Source: Hyphomicrobium sp. (GTDB taxonomy: Bacteria; Pseudomonadota; Alphaproteobacteria; Rhizobiales; Hyphomicrobiaceae). From it: 64,000 nt of DNA. A program made the position numbers and the translations under genes. The stretch spans positions 1 through 64,000 of the forward strand of contig JAKFUV010000018.1 in the NCBI GenBank assembly GCA_021732485.1. The letters run 5' to 3'. Numbering within the stretch: the stretch's first letter is position 1; every line of letters begins with the position of its first letter. Under the pieces are notes generated by a model. It searched no databases. It saw only the letters and a list, made by a program, of their open reading frames with translations, and was not told where the DNA came from. Below are positions 9,645-19,391 of this stretch, in pieces.

Positions 9645-10009
9645 GTCGATCCTGAAATTGGCGGGTTGAAAGTCAGCCGGGGCATCTCCCACGTCCGAGT
9701 GTTGCACAGCGACCCCGGATTCGTCGTGCTCCCCGGCAACGGACTTTTTCGGCGGAGAAATATTCGACGACCGGCTGGCGCCAATAGCATCAACGGCGCA
9801 AGCAACGCCGCGACTGCAGAATTTTCTGCCCAATGTCGAGGCAATTTGGCAAATTCGCCGGCCCGTTTTACCGCCACCGTTGCCGACAGGTGACAGGCCT
9901 CCCCCAAGTCGCCGATGGACGCGTGGAACTTCTTGAGTGCGCGCCGTGAAACCGGCTTTATGACGATAGGTGCGACACGACTCGCAACGGAATTTGGGGG
10001 GCTGCGCAT
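9641..10009 (-). CDS. Possible small protein upstream of the SDR
   Basis: This open frame of about 122 codons begins MRSPPNSVASRVAP and contains one hydrophobic stretch (VAALLAPLMLLAPAG) followed by basic residues, consistent with a single-pass membrane protein. Its stop overlaps the SDR start as ATGA, which would allow translational coupling. Against it, I recognise no family, and it fills nearly all of the space where the divergent porin gene's promoter should lie. If it is not real, 9645-10042 is a plain intergenic region of about 400 bp. Confidence 0.3.
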   Translation of the reverse strand: MRSPPNSVASRVAPIVIKPVSRRALKKFHASIGDLGEACHLSATVAVKRAGEFAKLPRHWAENSAVAALLAPLMLLAPAGRRIFLRRKSPLPGSTTNPGSLCNTRTWEMPRLTFNPPISGST

Positions 10010-10042
10010 ATTGTGGCAGTCCGGCACGGGGAAAATGCAAAC

Positions 10043-10792
10043 ATGACAATGATCAAGAGCGGTCTGGGGCTAGTTGGGTTGGTTGCTATGACCGCCCTCT
10101 CATTTTCTGGTGTGGCCCGCGCCGAGGAAGAGCGCGAATTCGGCTATAGCCTGACGCTTGGCGCGACAAACGATTACATCTTCCGCGGTCTCTCTTTCAC
10201 GAGTGAAGACCCAGCGGCGCAGGGTTCGATCGATTTTTCGTACGGGAAATTGTACCTTGGCTTTTGGGGATCAAACGTTGACGGCGACGGCTTCAGCCCG
10301 GCTGAGCTTGACATCTACGCGGGCTACAAACCCACTTGGGGACAGTTCAACTTCGATTTCGGTGTTATCGGCTACCTCTATCCGTTGGCTGATGACTCGC
10401 TTGAATACGTAGAGTTCAAGGCGGGTGTCTCGACCGAGATCGTCAAAAACCTGACGGGCGGGGCGATTTTCTACTACACGCCTGAAACAGACAACTACGG
10501 TGAAACCTACACCGTCGAGGGTTCGCTGGCGTACGTTCTGCCTGAAGTCGGCATCTTTACGCCGACGGTCAGCGGCGGCGTCGGCTACGCCGAGGAGACG
10601 GGTGACAACGGGTTGTTCTCGAACGTCACTGACAATTACGTCTATTGGAACGCTGGCCTCGCACTCGGGGTAGAAAAGTGGATCTTCGATTTCCGCTACT
10701 GGGACACTGACCTGGATTCGGTCCCCGGCGACGTTTACACAGGCCTGTCGGAAGAGCGCTTCGTGTTCACAGCCAAAATCACACTCCCGTAA
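10043..10792 (+). CDS. TorF-family putative porin (TIGR02001/Gcw_chp)
   Basis: This is a predicted outer-membrane beta-barrel of 249 residues. A signal peptide (LVGLVAMTALSFSGVARA) is followed by alternating aromatic/polar strands typical of the TIGR02001 family: LTLGATNDYIFRGLSFT at the mature N-terminus, then repeated short strands such as FGYSLTL, LYLGFWGSNV, NFDFGVIGYLYPL, FDFRYWDTDL and a C-terminal strand ending FTAKITLP. Members are annotated TorF-like porins without a defined substrate. The start at 10043 (MTMIKSG) is preferred over the upstream frame to 10013 because the signal peptide begins there and a GGGGAAA purine tract lies ten or more bases upstream. A strong terminator follows 24 bp after the stop, so it is a single-gene transcript. 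Confidence 0.88.
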   Translation: MTMIKSGLGLVGLVAMTALSFSGVARAEEEREFGYSLTLGATNDYIFRGLSFTSEDPAAQGSIDFSYGKLYLGFWGSNVDGDGFSPAELDIYAGYKPTWGQFNFDFGVIGYLYPLADDSLEYVEFKAGVSTEIVKNLTGGAIFYYTPETDNYGETYTVEGSLAYVLPEVGIFTPTVSGGVGYAEETGDNGLFSNVTDNYVYWNAGLALGVEKWIFDFRYWDTDLDSVPGDVYTGLSEERFVFTAKITLP

Positions 10793-10816
10793 ACGACGGC
10801 TAACGATTGAACAGCG

Positions 10817-10848
10817 AAACCGGGGTCCTTTGGGCCCCGGTTTTGTTT
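10817..10848 (+). terminator. Rho-independent terminator after the TorF-like gene
   Basis: AAACCGGGGTCC pairs with GGGCCCCGGTTT around a TTT loop (one imperfect pair), followed by a T-rich tract TTTTGTTTT. It sits just after the stop at 10792 and has the standard intrinsic terminator form. Confidence 0.9.
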
Positions 10849-11032
10849 TGGGAGTTCGAGAGCGGTAAGCGTCCTAAGCTCGGTCGCTGAGTGAGAAAAA
10901 ATTGGCCAAGGGCGGCTGGGCGGTCGATGGCCGCGCGTTTGGTGCTGGCTTCGGCTGGGTCTCAATATCTAAGCTTCGCAGCCGATTGAGAACGAACGAC
11001 GGACGCCAATCCGCGCGAAGGCCGCCATCCTC

Positions 11033-11887
11033 TTAAATCCCGCGAGCGCCTTCCAGGGGCTTGAAGTTCGGTAAAGGACGACGCGGATCATTTGCGGCAG
11101 GCGGCGGCGATTTGCGAGCGTCGCCAAGAGCATTATCGCGAGCTGTCGAGCGAACAGGCGGCACGAAAACTCGCTCGGCCGAGCACATACGTCTCTGGTT
11201 CTCGTTATCGCCGCAAGCGCGCGGCTCGCCGGTTTTGCTGAAGCAGAAGCGTATTTCCTTTAAGCGTCCATTGTTTCCCCCCGAACACGCAATTGCAAAC
11301 TGTTCAGGCTTTAAACCGGGGTTGGCGCGAAGAAAGTCGCGCGCCAGTTCATCGAGCCCCAGGCTTTGCGTCTCAAAGGGGTTGATCATTTTTTCTGGGA
11401 TGCGCACCCGATTGTACAACTGCCGTGACAAAGCGAAATAAGATTGCGGATCGAGGCCCGAACAGGTGCCGTGCTTGCGGTATTCATGAGTGACGAGCCC
11501 GGGGCTCGGCATGATGTCGAGCATGCTGTCGATAAGCGGGGGCGGTACAAACGGCCGTCGCGCGGTGCGGCAGTCTCCAGGGTAGCCGCGCTCATACTGC
11601 GGCCAGAGTCCATGCAACACGAATGCGTAGCGCCGCCCATCCTGCCGGTCGCATTGTAGCCGGTCGCGAGCGGTCGCGTTCGAGCAGAAGGTCGGGCTCC
11701 AGGACAACACGAGGGCGTAATAGTCGAATTGGCCGGCGACATCGCCTTGGCGATGCTCACGCTCGTTGAACGTTTCGCTCGGCCACTGGGACCGCTGCTG
11801 CGCCTGTGACACGCCGTGCGCCGCCCAAACGACAATGGACCCCGCCAGGATCGACGCGAGGGTTTTGGTCAGGCCGGTCACGTGCAT
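11033..11887 (-). CDS. Ribonuclease T2 family protein, exported
   Basis: This is a periplasmic or secreted endoribonuclease of the T2 family, cutting RNA through 2',3'-cyclic phosphate intermediates. The 284-residue product has a signal peptide (ASILAGSIVVWAAHGVSQA), then LVLSWSPTFC and the CAS I motif FVLHGLWPQ with its catalytic His, and CAS II as HEYRKHGTCSG with His, Lys and His. The usual Trp of HEWxKHGTC is Tyr here. Six or more cysteines suggest disulfides. The C-terminal tail (about residues 235-284) is Pro/Arg-rich. It stands downstream of the M20 peptidase on the same strand, with 139 bp between, and probably has its own promoter. Confidence 0.93.
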   Translation of the reverse strand: MHVTGLTKTLASILAGSIVVWAAHGVSQAQQRSQWPSETFNEREHRQGDVAGQFDYYALVLSWSPTFCSNATARDRLQCDRQDGRRYAFVLHGLWPQYERGYPGDCRTARRPFVPPPLIDSMLDIMPSPGLVTHEYRKHGTCSGLDPQSYFALSRQLYNRVRIPEKMINPFETQSLGLDELARDFLRANPGLKPEQFAIACSGGNNGRLKEIRFCFSKTGEPRACGDNENQRRMCSAERVFVPPVRSTARDNALGDARKSPPPAANDPRRPLPNFKPLEGARGI

Positions 11888-11901
11888 CTGCTTCGTCTAT
11901 C

Positions 11902-11943
11902 CTCTGCAATATGGCCTCTGCAATTTGGCCGCTGCAATCCGGC
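11902..11943. repeat. Three tandem copies of a 14-bp unit
   Basis: CTCTGCAATATGGC, CTCTGCAATTTGGC and CGCTGCAATCCGGC follow one another without gaps, sharing CTGCAAT-N2-GGC. The array is just upstream of the RNase T2 start at 11887. It may be a replication-slippage product or a binding-site array; its function is unknown. Confidence 0.8.
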
Positions 11944-12026
11944 ACCGGTATTTGTTCGCCGCCGGTTGGTCCACACGTTGGTCTATAAATCTCGATTATG
12001 GCTGCTGCGAGCTTTGCCACCGATGG

Positions 12027-13451
12027 TCACGCTGATTTTGCGGCCGTCGCGCCGGCCGTTTCAGCGAAGGCTTGCAGGATGCGCGCCCAACTTCTCGCAC
12101 CTTTGACGAAGCTGGTGATGTTGTATTTTTCATTCGGAGAGTGGATGCGGTCGTCGTCAAGGCCGAAACCGACCAGCAGGCTGTCCATGCCGAGCGCATC
12201 TCTGAACGATGACACGATCGGGATCGAAGCGCCGCAGCCCATGAGTACGGCCGGCTTGCCCCATTCGTCGTGCAGGGCTTTTGCGGCTGCTCGCATGGCC
12301 GGTGCATTGGTATCAAACATGATGGCGCCAGACCCCCGGCTGCCAAGCCAGGTCGCCGTGCAGTCGGCCGGCAATATCGTTGCCACATAATCGCGGATCG
12401 CTTGCATGGCCTGATCGGCGTCCTGGCCGGGAACCAGGCGGCACGTGATTTTGACGGAGGCTTTGGCCGGGATCACGGTCTTCGAGCCTATTCCTTGATA
12501 TCCCCCCGTGACACCGTTGAACTCAAGCGTCGGCCTCGACCAGAGCTGTTCGATGACTGAGCGATCTTTTTCACCCGCAGCCGTCGTCAGCCCGACCGAA
12601 CCGAGAAACGCATCGGCTCGTAGGCCCAGCGTCTGCCACTGCGCCATTTGATCAGTCGACGGTTCGTTGACGCCGTCATAAAAACCAGGTGCCGCGATGC
12701 GTCCCTGATCGTCATGAAGCGCCGCCATGACCTTTGCCAGCACCCGGATCGGATTTGTGACGGGTCCACCATAGATGCCCGAATGCAGATCGCGGTCTGG
12801 CCCGGTGATGACCAGTTCGTCGCCGGCCAATCCGCGTAGCATGGTGGTGATCGCTGGCGTTTCCTTGTCCCACTGACCAGTATCGCAGACGAGCACCAGA
12901 TCGGCTTTCAGCTTGTCGCCGTGCTGGCGGAGAAACTCGGGAAGCGATGGCGAACCGCACTCTTCTTCACCCTCGATCAGCACCGAGACGGCAATCGGCA
13001 GATCGCCGGCAACCGTCTTCCACGCGCGGGCGGCTTCAAAGAAGGTCATCAATTGACCTTTGTTGTCTTCGGCTCCCCGCGCAATGACGACGTCGCCGTT
13101 GCCGGGCTCGCTCGCCAGCCGCGGCTCGAACGGGGGCGAGGTCCACAACTCAATCGGATCGGCTGGCTGAACATCATAATGGCCATAAAACAGCACGTGC
13201 GGCATGCCAGCTGGGCGTTCGAGGCGATCGTGCGCGACGACCATCGGATGGCCCGAGGTCGCAATGACGTCGGCGTGCGCAAACCCGATATCGAGCAGCG
13301 TAGCTTTGCACCAGTCCGCCGCTGCCTGACAGTTCGCCTTGAACGACGGGTCGGTCGATACGCTGGCAATGCGCAGAAATTCAAACAGTCGATCGAGCCC
13401 CGCTTGCTTCGATTGTCCAAGCGTGTCGAGAACTTTGGCGAGATCGCTCAT
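12027..13451 (-). CDS. M20 family metallo-dipeptidase
   Basis: This is a cytoplasmic dinuclear-zinc dipeptidase of the M20/ArgE/CNDP group, 474 residues. Metal-ligand motifs are in order: GHYDVQP (His, catalytic Asp), GAEDNKG (bridging Asp), EGEEECGS (catalytic Glu-Glu) and IHSPNEK (C-terminal His). The dimerisation domain ([14 protein letters not shown], with GGYQG and TCRLVPGQD) lies in between, at residues 210-390. The size and the LHSG-YGG motif match the CNDP-like dipeptidases. The start at 13451 (MSDLAKVL) is taken because the frame upstream to 13511 has no recognisable content. The gene is divergent from ppdK, with a 181-bp shared promoter region. Confidence 0.93.
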   Translation of the reverse strand: MSDLAKVLDTLGQSKQAGLDRLFEFLRIASVSTDPSFKANCQAAADWCKATLLDIGFAHADVIATSGHPMVVAHDRLERPAGMPHVLFYGHYDVQPADPIELWTSPPFEPRLASEPGNGDVVIARGAEDNKGQLMTFFEAARAWKTVAGDLPIAVSVLIEGEEECGSPSLPEFLRQHGDKLKADLVLVCDTGQWDKETPAITTMLRGLAGDELVITGPDRDLHSGIYGGPVTNPIRVLAKVMAALHDDQGRIAAPGFYDGVNEPSTDQMAQWQTLGLRADAFLGSVGLTTAAGEKDRSVIEQLWSRPTLEFNGVTGGYQGIGSKTVIPAKASVKITCRLVPGQDADQAMQAIRDYVATILPADCTATWLGSRGSGAIMFDTNAPAMRAAAKALHDEWGKPAVLMGCGASIPIVSSFRDALGMDSLLVGFGLDDDRIHSPNEKYNITSFVKGARSWARILQAFAETAGATAAKSA

Positions 13452-13632
13452 GTCTGGTCGGTATCCGGCTCTGGTATTTGGTTGGCATGCGCTGGCCGCC
13501 GCTGTGGTCACCGCAGGCCATCGCTGATCTCGATTGCGTTGCGCGCTCCTGCTCTAGGAATGCCCCGCTTTCGCTGCTATGGCACGAGGCCCGGCGTTGG
13601 ATCATAAGCCGCCCGGTCGCGCCGGAGGTGTG

Positions 13633-16350
13633 ATGCCACAGCCAAGCTCGGACAGCAAAAAGAAATGGGTCTACGCCTTCGCGCCGGGCGCGGCCGACGG
13701 CGATGCCAGCATGTCCGAATTACTCGGTGGGAAGGGCGCCAATCTCGCCGAGATGGCGCGCCTTGGTCTCCCCGTGCCCCCCGGCTTCACGATCACGACC
13801 GATGTCAGCGCCGCGTTTTTCGAAGCCGGCACGGCGCTGCCCGGAACATTGCGCGACGACGTCATGACAGCGTTGGATGCCATCGGCGATACCGTCGGTG
13901 CCCGGCTTGGCGATGAGGCGAAACCTCTACTCGTGTCGGTGCGGTCAGGCTCGCGCGCCTCGATGCCCGGCATGATGGACACGATCCTCAATCTGGGTCT
14001 CAACGACAAAACGGTCGAGGGCCTAGCCGAATTGACGGGCGACGCCCGTTTCGCGTTCGACAGCTACCGGCGCTTTATCCAGATGTATGGCGACGTCGTG
14101 CTGGGTGTGGATCACGGCGCTTTCGAAGACATTCTTGAAAACTTCAAAAACCTGAACGGCTTTGCCGCCGATACCGACCTCGACGCCGAGGCCTGGCGTG
14201 AGATCATCGCCGACTACAAGGCGGCGATTCAACGCGAGTATGGGGCGCCGTTCCCGCAAGATACGGCGGAACAGTTATGGGGCGCCATCGCCGCTGTTCT
14301 CAACTCATGGAAGAACCCGCGCGCCGTCACGTATCGCCGCCTCCACGATATTCCTGACGCGTGGGGAACAGCAGTAACGGTGCAGGCGATGGTGTTTGGA
14401 AACTTGGGCGATCACTCGGCAACGGGCGTCGCGTTTACGCGCAATCCGTCGAACGGCGACAAGCAGGTGTTTGGGGAATATCTCGCCAACGCACAAGGCG
14501 AGGACGTCGTGGCCGGCATCCGTACGCCGCAGCCATTGACGCGCGCAGCAGCAGGAAAAGACAGCGATCAATCGCTCGAAACGCTCATGCCAGCGGCGTT
14601 CGCCGAACTGGTTGAGATTTTTGCAGCGCTCGAAGCCCATTATCGCGACATGCAGGATGTCGAGTTCACCATCCAAAATGGCCGGCTTTGGCTGTTGCAG
14701 ACGCGATCCGGCAAACGCACGACTGAGGCGGCGCTCAAGATCGCTACCGATATGGCCGGCGAAGGCATCATCACGCAGGATGAGGCCGTGCTGCGCGTCG
14801 ATCCGGCAGCGCTCGATCAGCTCTTGCATCCCGCTATCGATCCGACAGCCGAAAACGATTTGATCGCCAAGGGTCTGCCGGCGTCGCCCGGTGCCGCGTC
14901 GGGCGAAATCGTGTTCCATCCGGAGATGGCCGTGGCGCTGAAAGCCAAGGGCAAGGACGTCATCTTGGTGCGCGCAGAAACCAGCCCGGAGGATGTGCAC
15001 GGAATGCACGCGGCCGTCGGTGTGCTGACGGCGCGCGGCGGCATGACTTCGCATGCGGCCGTCGTCGCGCGCGGCATGGGGCGGCCGTGTGTGTCGGGCG
15101 CGGGCACGCTGCGCATTGACGCCAACGGCGGCATCATGCGGGCCGGCGCGCGGACCTTTCGCTCGGGTGACATCATCACCATTGACGGTGCAACAGGCCG
15201 GGTGTTCGCGGGGCAGGCGAAAATGCGCCCGCCGCAGCTGTCCGGGACGTTCGCAACGATCATGGGCTGGGCTGATGCAACCCGTCGCATGCGGGTGCGC
15301 TGTAATGCCGACACGCCGCGCGACGCGCGCCAGGCTCGGCTGTTCGGCGCGGAAGGCATCGGCTTGTGCCGCACCGAGCACATGTTTTTTGAAGAGGGCC
15401 GGATTCTCGCCGTGCGCGAAATGATCTGCGCCGACAGCGAGGAAGGCCGCTTGGCGGCGCTCGAAAAACTGCTGCCGATGCAGCGGGCGGATTTCGAGGA
15501 GCTGTTCGAGATCATGGCCGGTTTACCGGTCACGATCCGCTTGCTCGATCCGCCGCTACACGAGTTTCTGCCGCACGAGGATCGTGAAGCGGCGCAGGTC
15601 GCCGCCGCGCTCGGCATGGATCTTGGACGGCTGAAGGCCCGCGTCGCCGAACTCGAAGAAGTCAATCCGATGCTGGGCTTTCGTGGCTGCCGCTTGGCAC
15701 TGAAGTTCCCCGAGGTCACGGCCATGCAGGCCCGGGCGATTTTCGAGGCCGCGATCCGCGCTGGACAAAAGACCGGCAAGCCGGTGCGGCCGGAGGTCAT
15801 GATCCCGTTCGTCGGCTATCGCCGGGAGTTCGACATCTTGCGCGCCGTGATCAAAGCTGTCGCGGCGGCCGTGGAAAAAGAAACCGGCGTTACGCTCGCC
15901 TACGACATCGGCACCATGATCGAATTGCCTCGTGCGGCTTTGCGCGCCGGCGATATTGCGATGGGTGATGAGGGCGCTGATTTCTTCTCGTTCGGCACCA
16001 ATGATTTGACGCAGACGGCGCTCGGCCTGTCGCGCGATGACGCAGCGCCAATCCTTTCGAACTATCTCGAACATGAAATCGTTGCCGTCGATCCGTTTGT
16101 CTCCATCGACACGGCCGGAGTTGGCGAACTCGTCAAACTCGGCGTTGAGCGCGGGCGTGCTGTTAAACCAAACATCAAGCTCGGGATTTGTGGCGAGCAT
16201 GGCGGCGATCCGCGCTCGATCGCGTTTTTCGAGAGTGTCGGCTTGGACTATATTTCTTGCTCGCCGTATCGGGTGCCCGTCGCGCGGTTGTCGGCGGCGC
16301 AGGCGGCGATCCGTGCGCGGATGTCTGAGCCGGATGCGTCGGGTCAATGA
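13633..16350 (+). CDS. ppdK: Pyruvate, phosphate dikinase
   Basis: PPDK interconverts pyruvate, ATP and Pi with phosphoenolpyruvate, AMP and PPi. It supports gluconeogenesis from C3/C4 compounds, or runs in the glycolytic direction, in the cytoplasm. The 905-residue chain has the N-terminal nucleotide-binding domain (LGGKGANLAEMARLGLPVPP; SVRSGSRASMPGMMDT), the swivelling phosphohistidine domain (GGMTSHAAVVARGMGRP near 470-486, with the catalytic His) and a C-terminal PEP/pyruvate TIM barrel (GTNDLTQTALG; the catalytic Cys in LGICGEHGGDP near 853). The length is slightly above the usual 875-890. The start at 13633 has GGAGG five bases upstream; an earlier in-frame start at 13579 is less likely. 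It is monocistronic and divergent from the dipeptidase gene. Confidence 0.98.
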   Translation: MPQPSSDSKKKWVYAFAPGAADGDASMSELLGGKGANLAEMARLGLPVPPGFTITTDVSAAFFEAGTALPGTLRDDVMTALDAIGDTVGARLGDEAKPLLVSVRSGSRASMPGMMDTILNLGLNDKTVEGLAELTGDARFAFDSYRRFIQMYGDVVLGVDHGAFEDILENFKNLNGFAADTDLDAEAWREIIADYKAAIQREYGAPFPQDTAEQLWGAIAAVLNSWKNPRAVTYRRLHDIPDAWGTAVTVQAMVFGNLGDHSATGVAFTRNPSNGDKQVFGEYLANAQGEDVVAGIRTPQPLTRAAAGKDSDQSLETLMPAAFAELVEIFAALEAHYRDMQDVEFTIQNGRLWLLQTRSGKRTTEAALKIATDMAGEGIITQDEAVLRVDPAALDQLLHPAIDPTAENDLIAKGLPASPGAASGEIVFHPEMAVALKAKGKDVILVRAETSPEDVHGMHAAVGVLTARGGMTSHAAVVARGMGRPCVSGAGTLRIDANGGIMRAGARTFRSGDIITIDGATGRVFAGQAKMRPPQLSGTFATIMGWADATRRMRVRCNADTPRDARQARLFGAEGIGLCRTEHMFFEEGRILAVREMICADSEEGRLAALEKLLPMQRADFEELFEIMAGLPVTIRLLDPPLHEFLPHEDREAAQVAAALGMDLGRLKARVAELEEVNPMLGFRGCRLALKFPEVTAMQARAIFEAAIRAGQKTGKPVRPEVMIPFVGYRREFDILRAVIKAVAAAVEKETGVTLAYDIGTMIELPRAALRAGDIAMGDEGADFFSFGTNDLTQTALGLSRDDAAPILSNYLEHEIVAVDPFVSIDTAGVGELVKLGVERGRAVKPNIKLGICGEHGGDPRSIAFFESVGLDYISCSPYRVPVARLSAAQAAIRARMSEPDASGQ

Positions 16351-16405
16351 CGATGCGTTGTGGGCTCATCGCGACGCGCAGAATGCATGGTTAAAAAGCG
16401 GCCGC

Positions 16406-16624
16406 CTAAAATGGTCCGCCATCGCGATCGAGATCATCGAGCTTGGGTTGCTGCGGACGCGGACCTTTGTTGGCCGGCATCAGCATCAGCCAGATGATGA
16501 GCGGCGGAAACAAAAAGCACCACGCCATCCACACCGAATAGTTTTTGTTTTTTTGACCTGCAAAAACTGCCGCTAGCCCGGCGGCGCAGATCGAGGACAA
16601 GCCCCAGATCACGATCCACTGCAT
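16406..16624 (-). CDS. Small membrane protein, two predicted TM helices
   Basis: This 72-residue protein has two hydrophobic helices (WIVIWGLSSICAAGLAAVFA and VWMAWCFLFPPLIIWLMLM) separated by a short polar loop, and a charged C-terminal tail (LDDLDRDGGPF). It resembles the many unnamed small inner-membrane proteins of Hyphomicrobiales; no function is known to me. I chose the ATG at 16624 because GAGG lies five bases upstream. In-frame ATGs at 16651 and 16669 would add 9 and 15 residues. It is convergent with ppdK. Confidence 0.6.
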   Translation of the reverse strand: MQWIVIWGLSSICAAGLAAVFAGQKNKNYSVWMAWCFLFPPLIIWLMLMPANKGPRPQQPKLDDLDRDGGPF

Positions 16625-16764
16625 CACGGCCTCGCTTGTGGTGGGAGTCATAGGCCTGTCAGGTCTCAATGTTCTTCGACTATCGAATGTAGCATGGCAG
16701 CGCGCGTGCGGTGCAAGTAAGGCGAAAGCGGTTGCTGGCTAATGTGACGGAAGAATCTGGCCCG

Positions 16765-17643
16765 TCAGTGGGTTGAGGCGGCTTCAAAGTCAAGCCCGAG
16801 GTCAAGGACCGGTGCCGAATGGGTCAACGCGCCGACCGAGATCATATCAACTCCGGTTTCGGCAATCGCGCGAACAGTGTCCAGCGAGACCCCGCCAGAA
16901 GCTTCGGTGATGCACCGGCCAGCCACCCGTCGCACGGCGTCGCGCAGCTGCGCGAGCGTCATATTATCGAGCAGAACGGCATCAACCTTGTGGCGAAGAA
17001 CTTGATCGAGCTGGTCCAGCGTATCGACCTCAACTTCGATTTTGACCATGTGGCCAGCCGCCGATCGTGCGCGCTCGATTGCGGCGGTGAGGCCGCCGGC
17101 CGCCACGATATGATTGTCTTTGATTAGCACTGCATCGAACAGGCCGGATCGGTGGTTTTGTCCACCGCCGCAGCGCACGGCATATTTTTCGAAGGCACGT
17201 AAGCCGGGTGTGGTCTTTCGCGTATCGGCGATTTTCGCCGACGTGCCGGCGACGGCGTCGACGTAGCGCCGTGTCAGGCTAGCGATGCCCGACATCCGCC
17301 CCATGAAGTTCAATGCGACCCGCTCGGCGGTGAGCAGCGCGCGTGCTTGGCCACGTACTTGCGCAATTGTTCCGCCTGCGCCAATGACCGTGCCGTCGAC
17401 GGCAAAAATTTTGAACGCAACGTCTGCATCAAGCATCTTGTATGCGGCAGCGGCAACCTCGACGCCGGAGACGATCCCACTGGCGCGAGCGGCGATGACG
17501 GCTGTTGCGATGGCGTCGGCCGCGACCGTCGCGTTGGTGGTTATGTCGCCTTGCAGCCCCAGATCTTCGGCCAATGCCATTCGCACGGCATCTTCGACAA
17601 GCAGCGAGGCAAGCGGCGCAATCATCGGCGAGTGGTCTGTCAC
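16765..17643 (-). CDS. nadC: Nicotinate-nucleotide pyrophosphorylase (quinolinate phosphoribosyltransferase)
   Basis: NadC converts quinolinate and PRPP to nicotinate mononucleotide with CO2 release, the last step of the de novo pathway to NAMN. The 292-residue product shows the family's GDITTNATV near the N-terminus and GIVSGVEVA. It also has [20 protein letters not shown], the PRPP/quinolinate-site motif [39 protein letters not shown], and near the C-terminus [20 protein letters not shown] and ISVGALTHS. The start is a GTG at 17643 that overlaps the nadB stop as GTGA, so translation is coupled; an ATG at 17625 is an alternative. It is the last gene of nadA-nadB-nadC. Confidence 0.97.
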   Translation of the reverse strand: MTDHSPMIAPLASLLVEDAVRMALAEDLGLQGDITTNATVAADAIATAVIAARASGIVSGVEVAAAAYKMLDADVAFKIFAVDGTVIGAGGTIAQVRGQARALLTAERVALNFMGRMSGIASLTRRYVDAVAGTSAKIADTRKTTPGLRAFEKYAVRCGGGQNHRSGLFDAVLIKDNHIVAAGGLTAAIERARSAAGHMVKIEVEVDTLDQLDQVLRHKVDAVLLDNMTLAQLRDAVRRVAGRCITEASGGVSLDTVRAIAETGVDMISVGALTHSAPVLDLGLDFEAASTH

Positions 17644-19325
17644 GTCCCGCAGCCCGCAAGCTGCAACCCCGCTGCGCGCGGCGGTTTTTTGCGTTGGATC
17701 GCTGCCAGATCATCAAGCGTCATGAACGTACGCTCGGCAAGCCGGGGATCAGCCTCCGGGAAATCGGTGCGGAAATGGCCGCCCCGGCTTTCTTTGCGCA
17801 TCAATGCGGCAGCCGTGATCAAACGGGCTGCAAGCAGCATATTTGCCAAGACACTGTCGCGGGCACCGGCGGCTTCGAGCTTGGACAACTGATCGAGGGC
17901 GCGACGCAAGCCCTTGGCTGTGCGCACCACGCCAACATAGGTCATCATGGTGGTTCGCAATTTCGCGACGGCCATCGCGCGTTCTTCGGGATCAGCCGGA
18001 CGTGCGCCAGCAACGCGACGCGGCTCGACGAAGTGCCCCGTGCGGTCCGGCGGAATATTGGCTTTGATGTCGGTGGCGACGCGCGCGCCGAAGACAGCAG
18101 CCTCGAGCAGTGAATTGGACGCTAAGCGGTTTGCGCCGTGCAACCCAGTTGAAGCCACTTCGCCGACGGCCCATAGGCCTTTGATGCTGGTGCGGCCGCG
18201 CAAGTCAGTGGCGATGCCGCCCATGTGATAATGCTCCGCCGGCGCCACCGGAATGAGATCGGTCACCGGATTGATGCCCGCGCGCAGGCAATGGGCGTAG
18301 ACTGTCGGATAGGCGTCGGCAAAGCGTTCGCCAATGGCATCTCGACAATCGAGAAAGGCGCCGCGCCCGGCCGTGATTTCAGCAAACACGCCGCGCGCCA
18401 CCACATCACGCGCTGCCAGTTCGCCCCGCGCATCAAGCTTGAACATGAAGCGCTCGCCCGCTGCGTTGACGAGCGTCGCGCCCTCGCCGCGCAGGGCTTC
18501 GGTGGCCAGTGGCGCTGGATCGATGTCGGCGTCGATCGCGGTTGGGTGAAATTGCACGAACTCGACGTCGGCGACGACGGCTCCAGCGCGCGCCGCCATC
18601 GCCAGGGCTTCGCCGCGCGCATAGGCGGGGTTGGTCGTCAGTGCGAACAGAGCGCCGACACCACCCGTGGCGAGAACAACAGCGGACGCCGGGACGAATT
18701 CGTAAGTGCCATTGCCAAGGCTTGTCGAACTGATGAGCCGCACGCCCTCGACGCGGTCATCCTCCGAAATCAGATCATCGGCCTCATAACCTTCGAGAAC
18801 GCGGATGGAAGGCGCAGCCCGCACGGCGGCAATCAAGGCCTGCATGATTGCGGCACCGGCGCGGTCGCCTGAAACGCGCACCACGCGCTTTTCCGAGTGC
18901 GCGGCTTCTTTGGATAAGACGTAGTGGCCCTCAAGGTCGCGGTCGAAGGGCACGCCATACGAGAGCAAGTCACGAATGCGGTCCGGCCCTTCATCAGCAA
19001 CGGTGTGCGCCACGTGCTCGTCGACGATGCCCGCGCCGGCTGCAATTGTATCGGCCGCATGCTTCTCCGTACTGTCCCCTTCGCCGACGGCGGCGGCAAT
19101 ACCGCCCTGCGCCCACATGCTTGACGCACCTTCGCCAAGCGGCGCGGCGGCGATGACGGTCACGGGCACAGGCGCAAGTTTCAATGCCGTGAACAAGCCG
19201 GCAAGGCCAGCGCCGATGATGACGACATCCCCGGGTCGCGGCTCAGCTTGCGCCGGCTGGAATCGCGACCCGGCCGGAGGGCTACTCTTTTGAGGGGTCG
19301 GCGTCGTGCGCGGCTTTGCGGTCAT
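17640..19325 (-). CDS. nadB: L-aspartate oxidase
   Basis: NadB is an FAD enzyme that oxidises L-aspartate to iminoaspartate, the substrate of NadA. The 561-residue protein carries the dinucleotide fold [17 protein letters not shown] and the succinate-dehydrogenase-like motifs [38 protein letters not shown] and [17 protein letters not shown]. It also has [21 protein letters not shown] and a C-terminal helical domain that includes [13 protein letters not shown]. The ATG at 19325 is preferred (AAAGG about ten bases upstream) over the GTG at 19343. It is 66 bp downstream of nadA and overlaps nadC, consistent with one operon under the palindromes upstream of nadA. Confidence 0.97.
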   Translation of the reverse strand: MTAKPRTTPTPQKSSPPAGSRFQPAQAEPRPGDVVIIGAGLAGLFTALKLAPVPVTVIAAAPLGEGASSMWAQGGIAAAVGEGDSTEKHAADTIAAGAGIVDEHVAHTVADEGPDRIRDLLSYGVPFDRDLEGHYVLSKEAAHSEKRVVRVSGDRAGAAIMQALIAAVRAAPSIRVLEGYEADDLISEDDRVEGVRLISSTSLGNGTYEFVPASAVVLATGGVGALFALTTNPAYARGEALAMAARAGAVVADVEFVQFHPTAIDADIDPAPLATEALRGEGATLVNAAGERFMFKLDARGELAARDVVARGVFAEITAGRGAFLDCRDAIGERFADAYPTVYAHCLRAGINPVTDLIPVAPAEHYHMGGIATDLRGRTSIKGLWAVGEVASTGLHGANRLASNSLLEAAVFGARVATDIKANIPPDRTGHFVEPRRVAGARPADPEERAMAVAKLRTTMMTYVGVVRTAKGLRRALDQLSKLEAAGARDSVLANMLLAARLITAAALMRKESRGGHFRTDFPEADPRLAERTFMTLDDLAAIQRKKPPRAAGLQLAGCGT

Positions 19326-19391
19326 GGCGACAATGCCTTTCACAGCGAAAACGACGTCAGCGTAGGGGCACGAAAGCCCATATGCCGGGTG

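Noticed and set aside
14305-15381. A 358-codon minus-strand frame
   Set aside because: Antisense to ppdK, rich in Arg and His, no signature.
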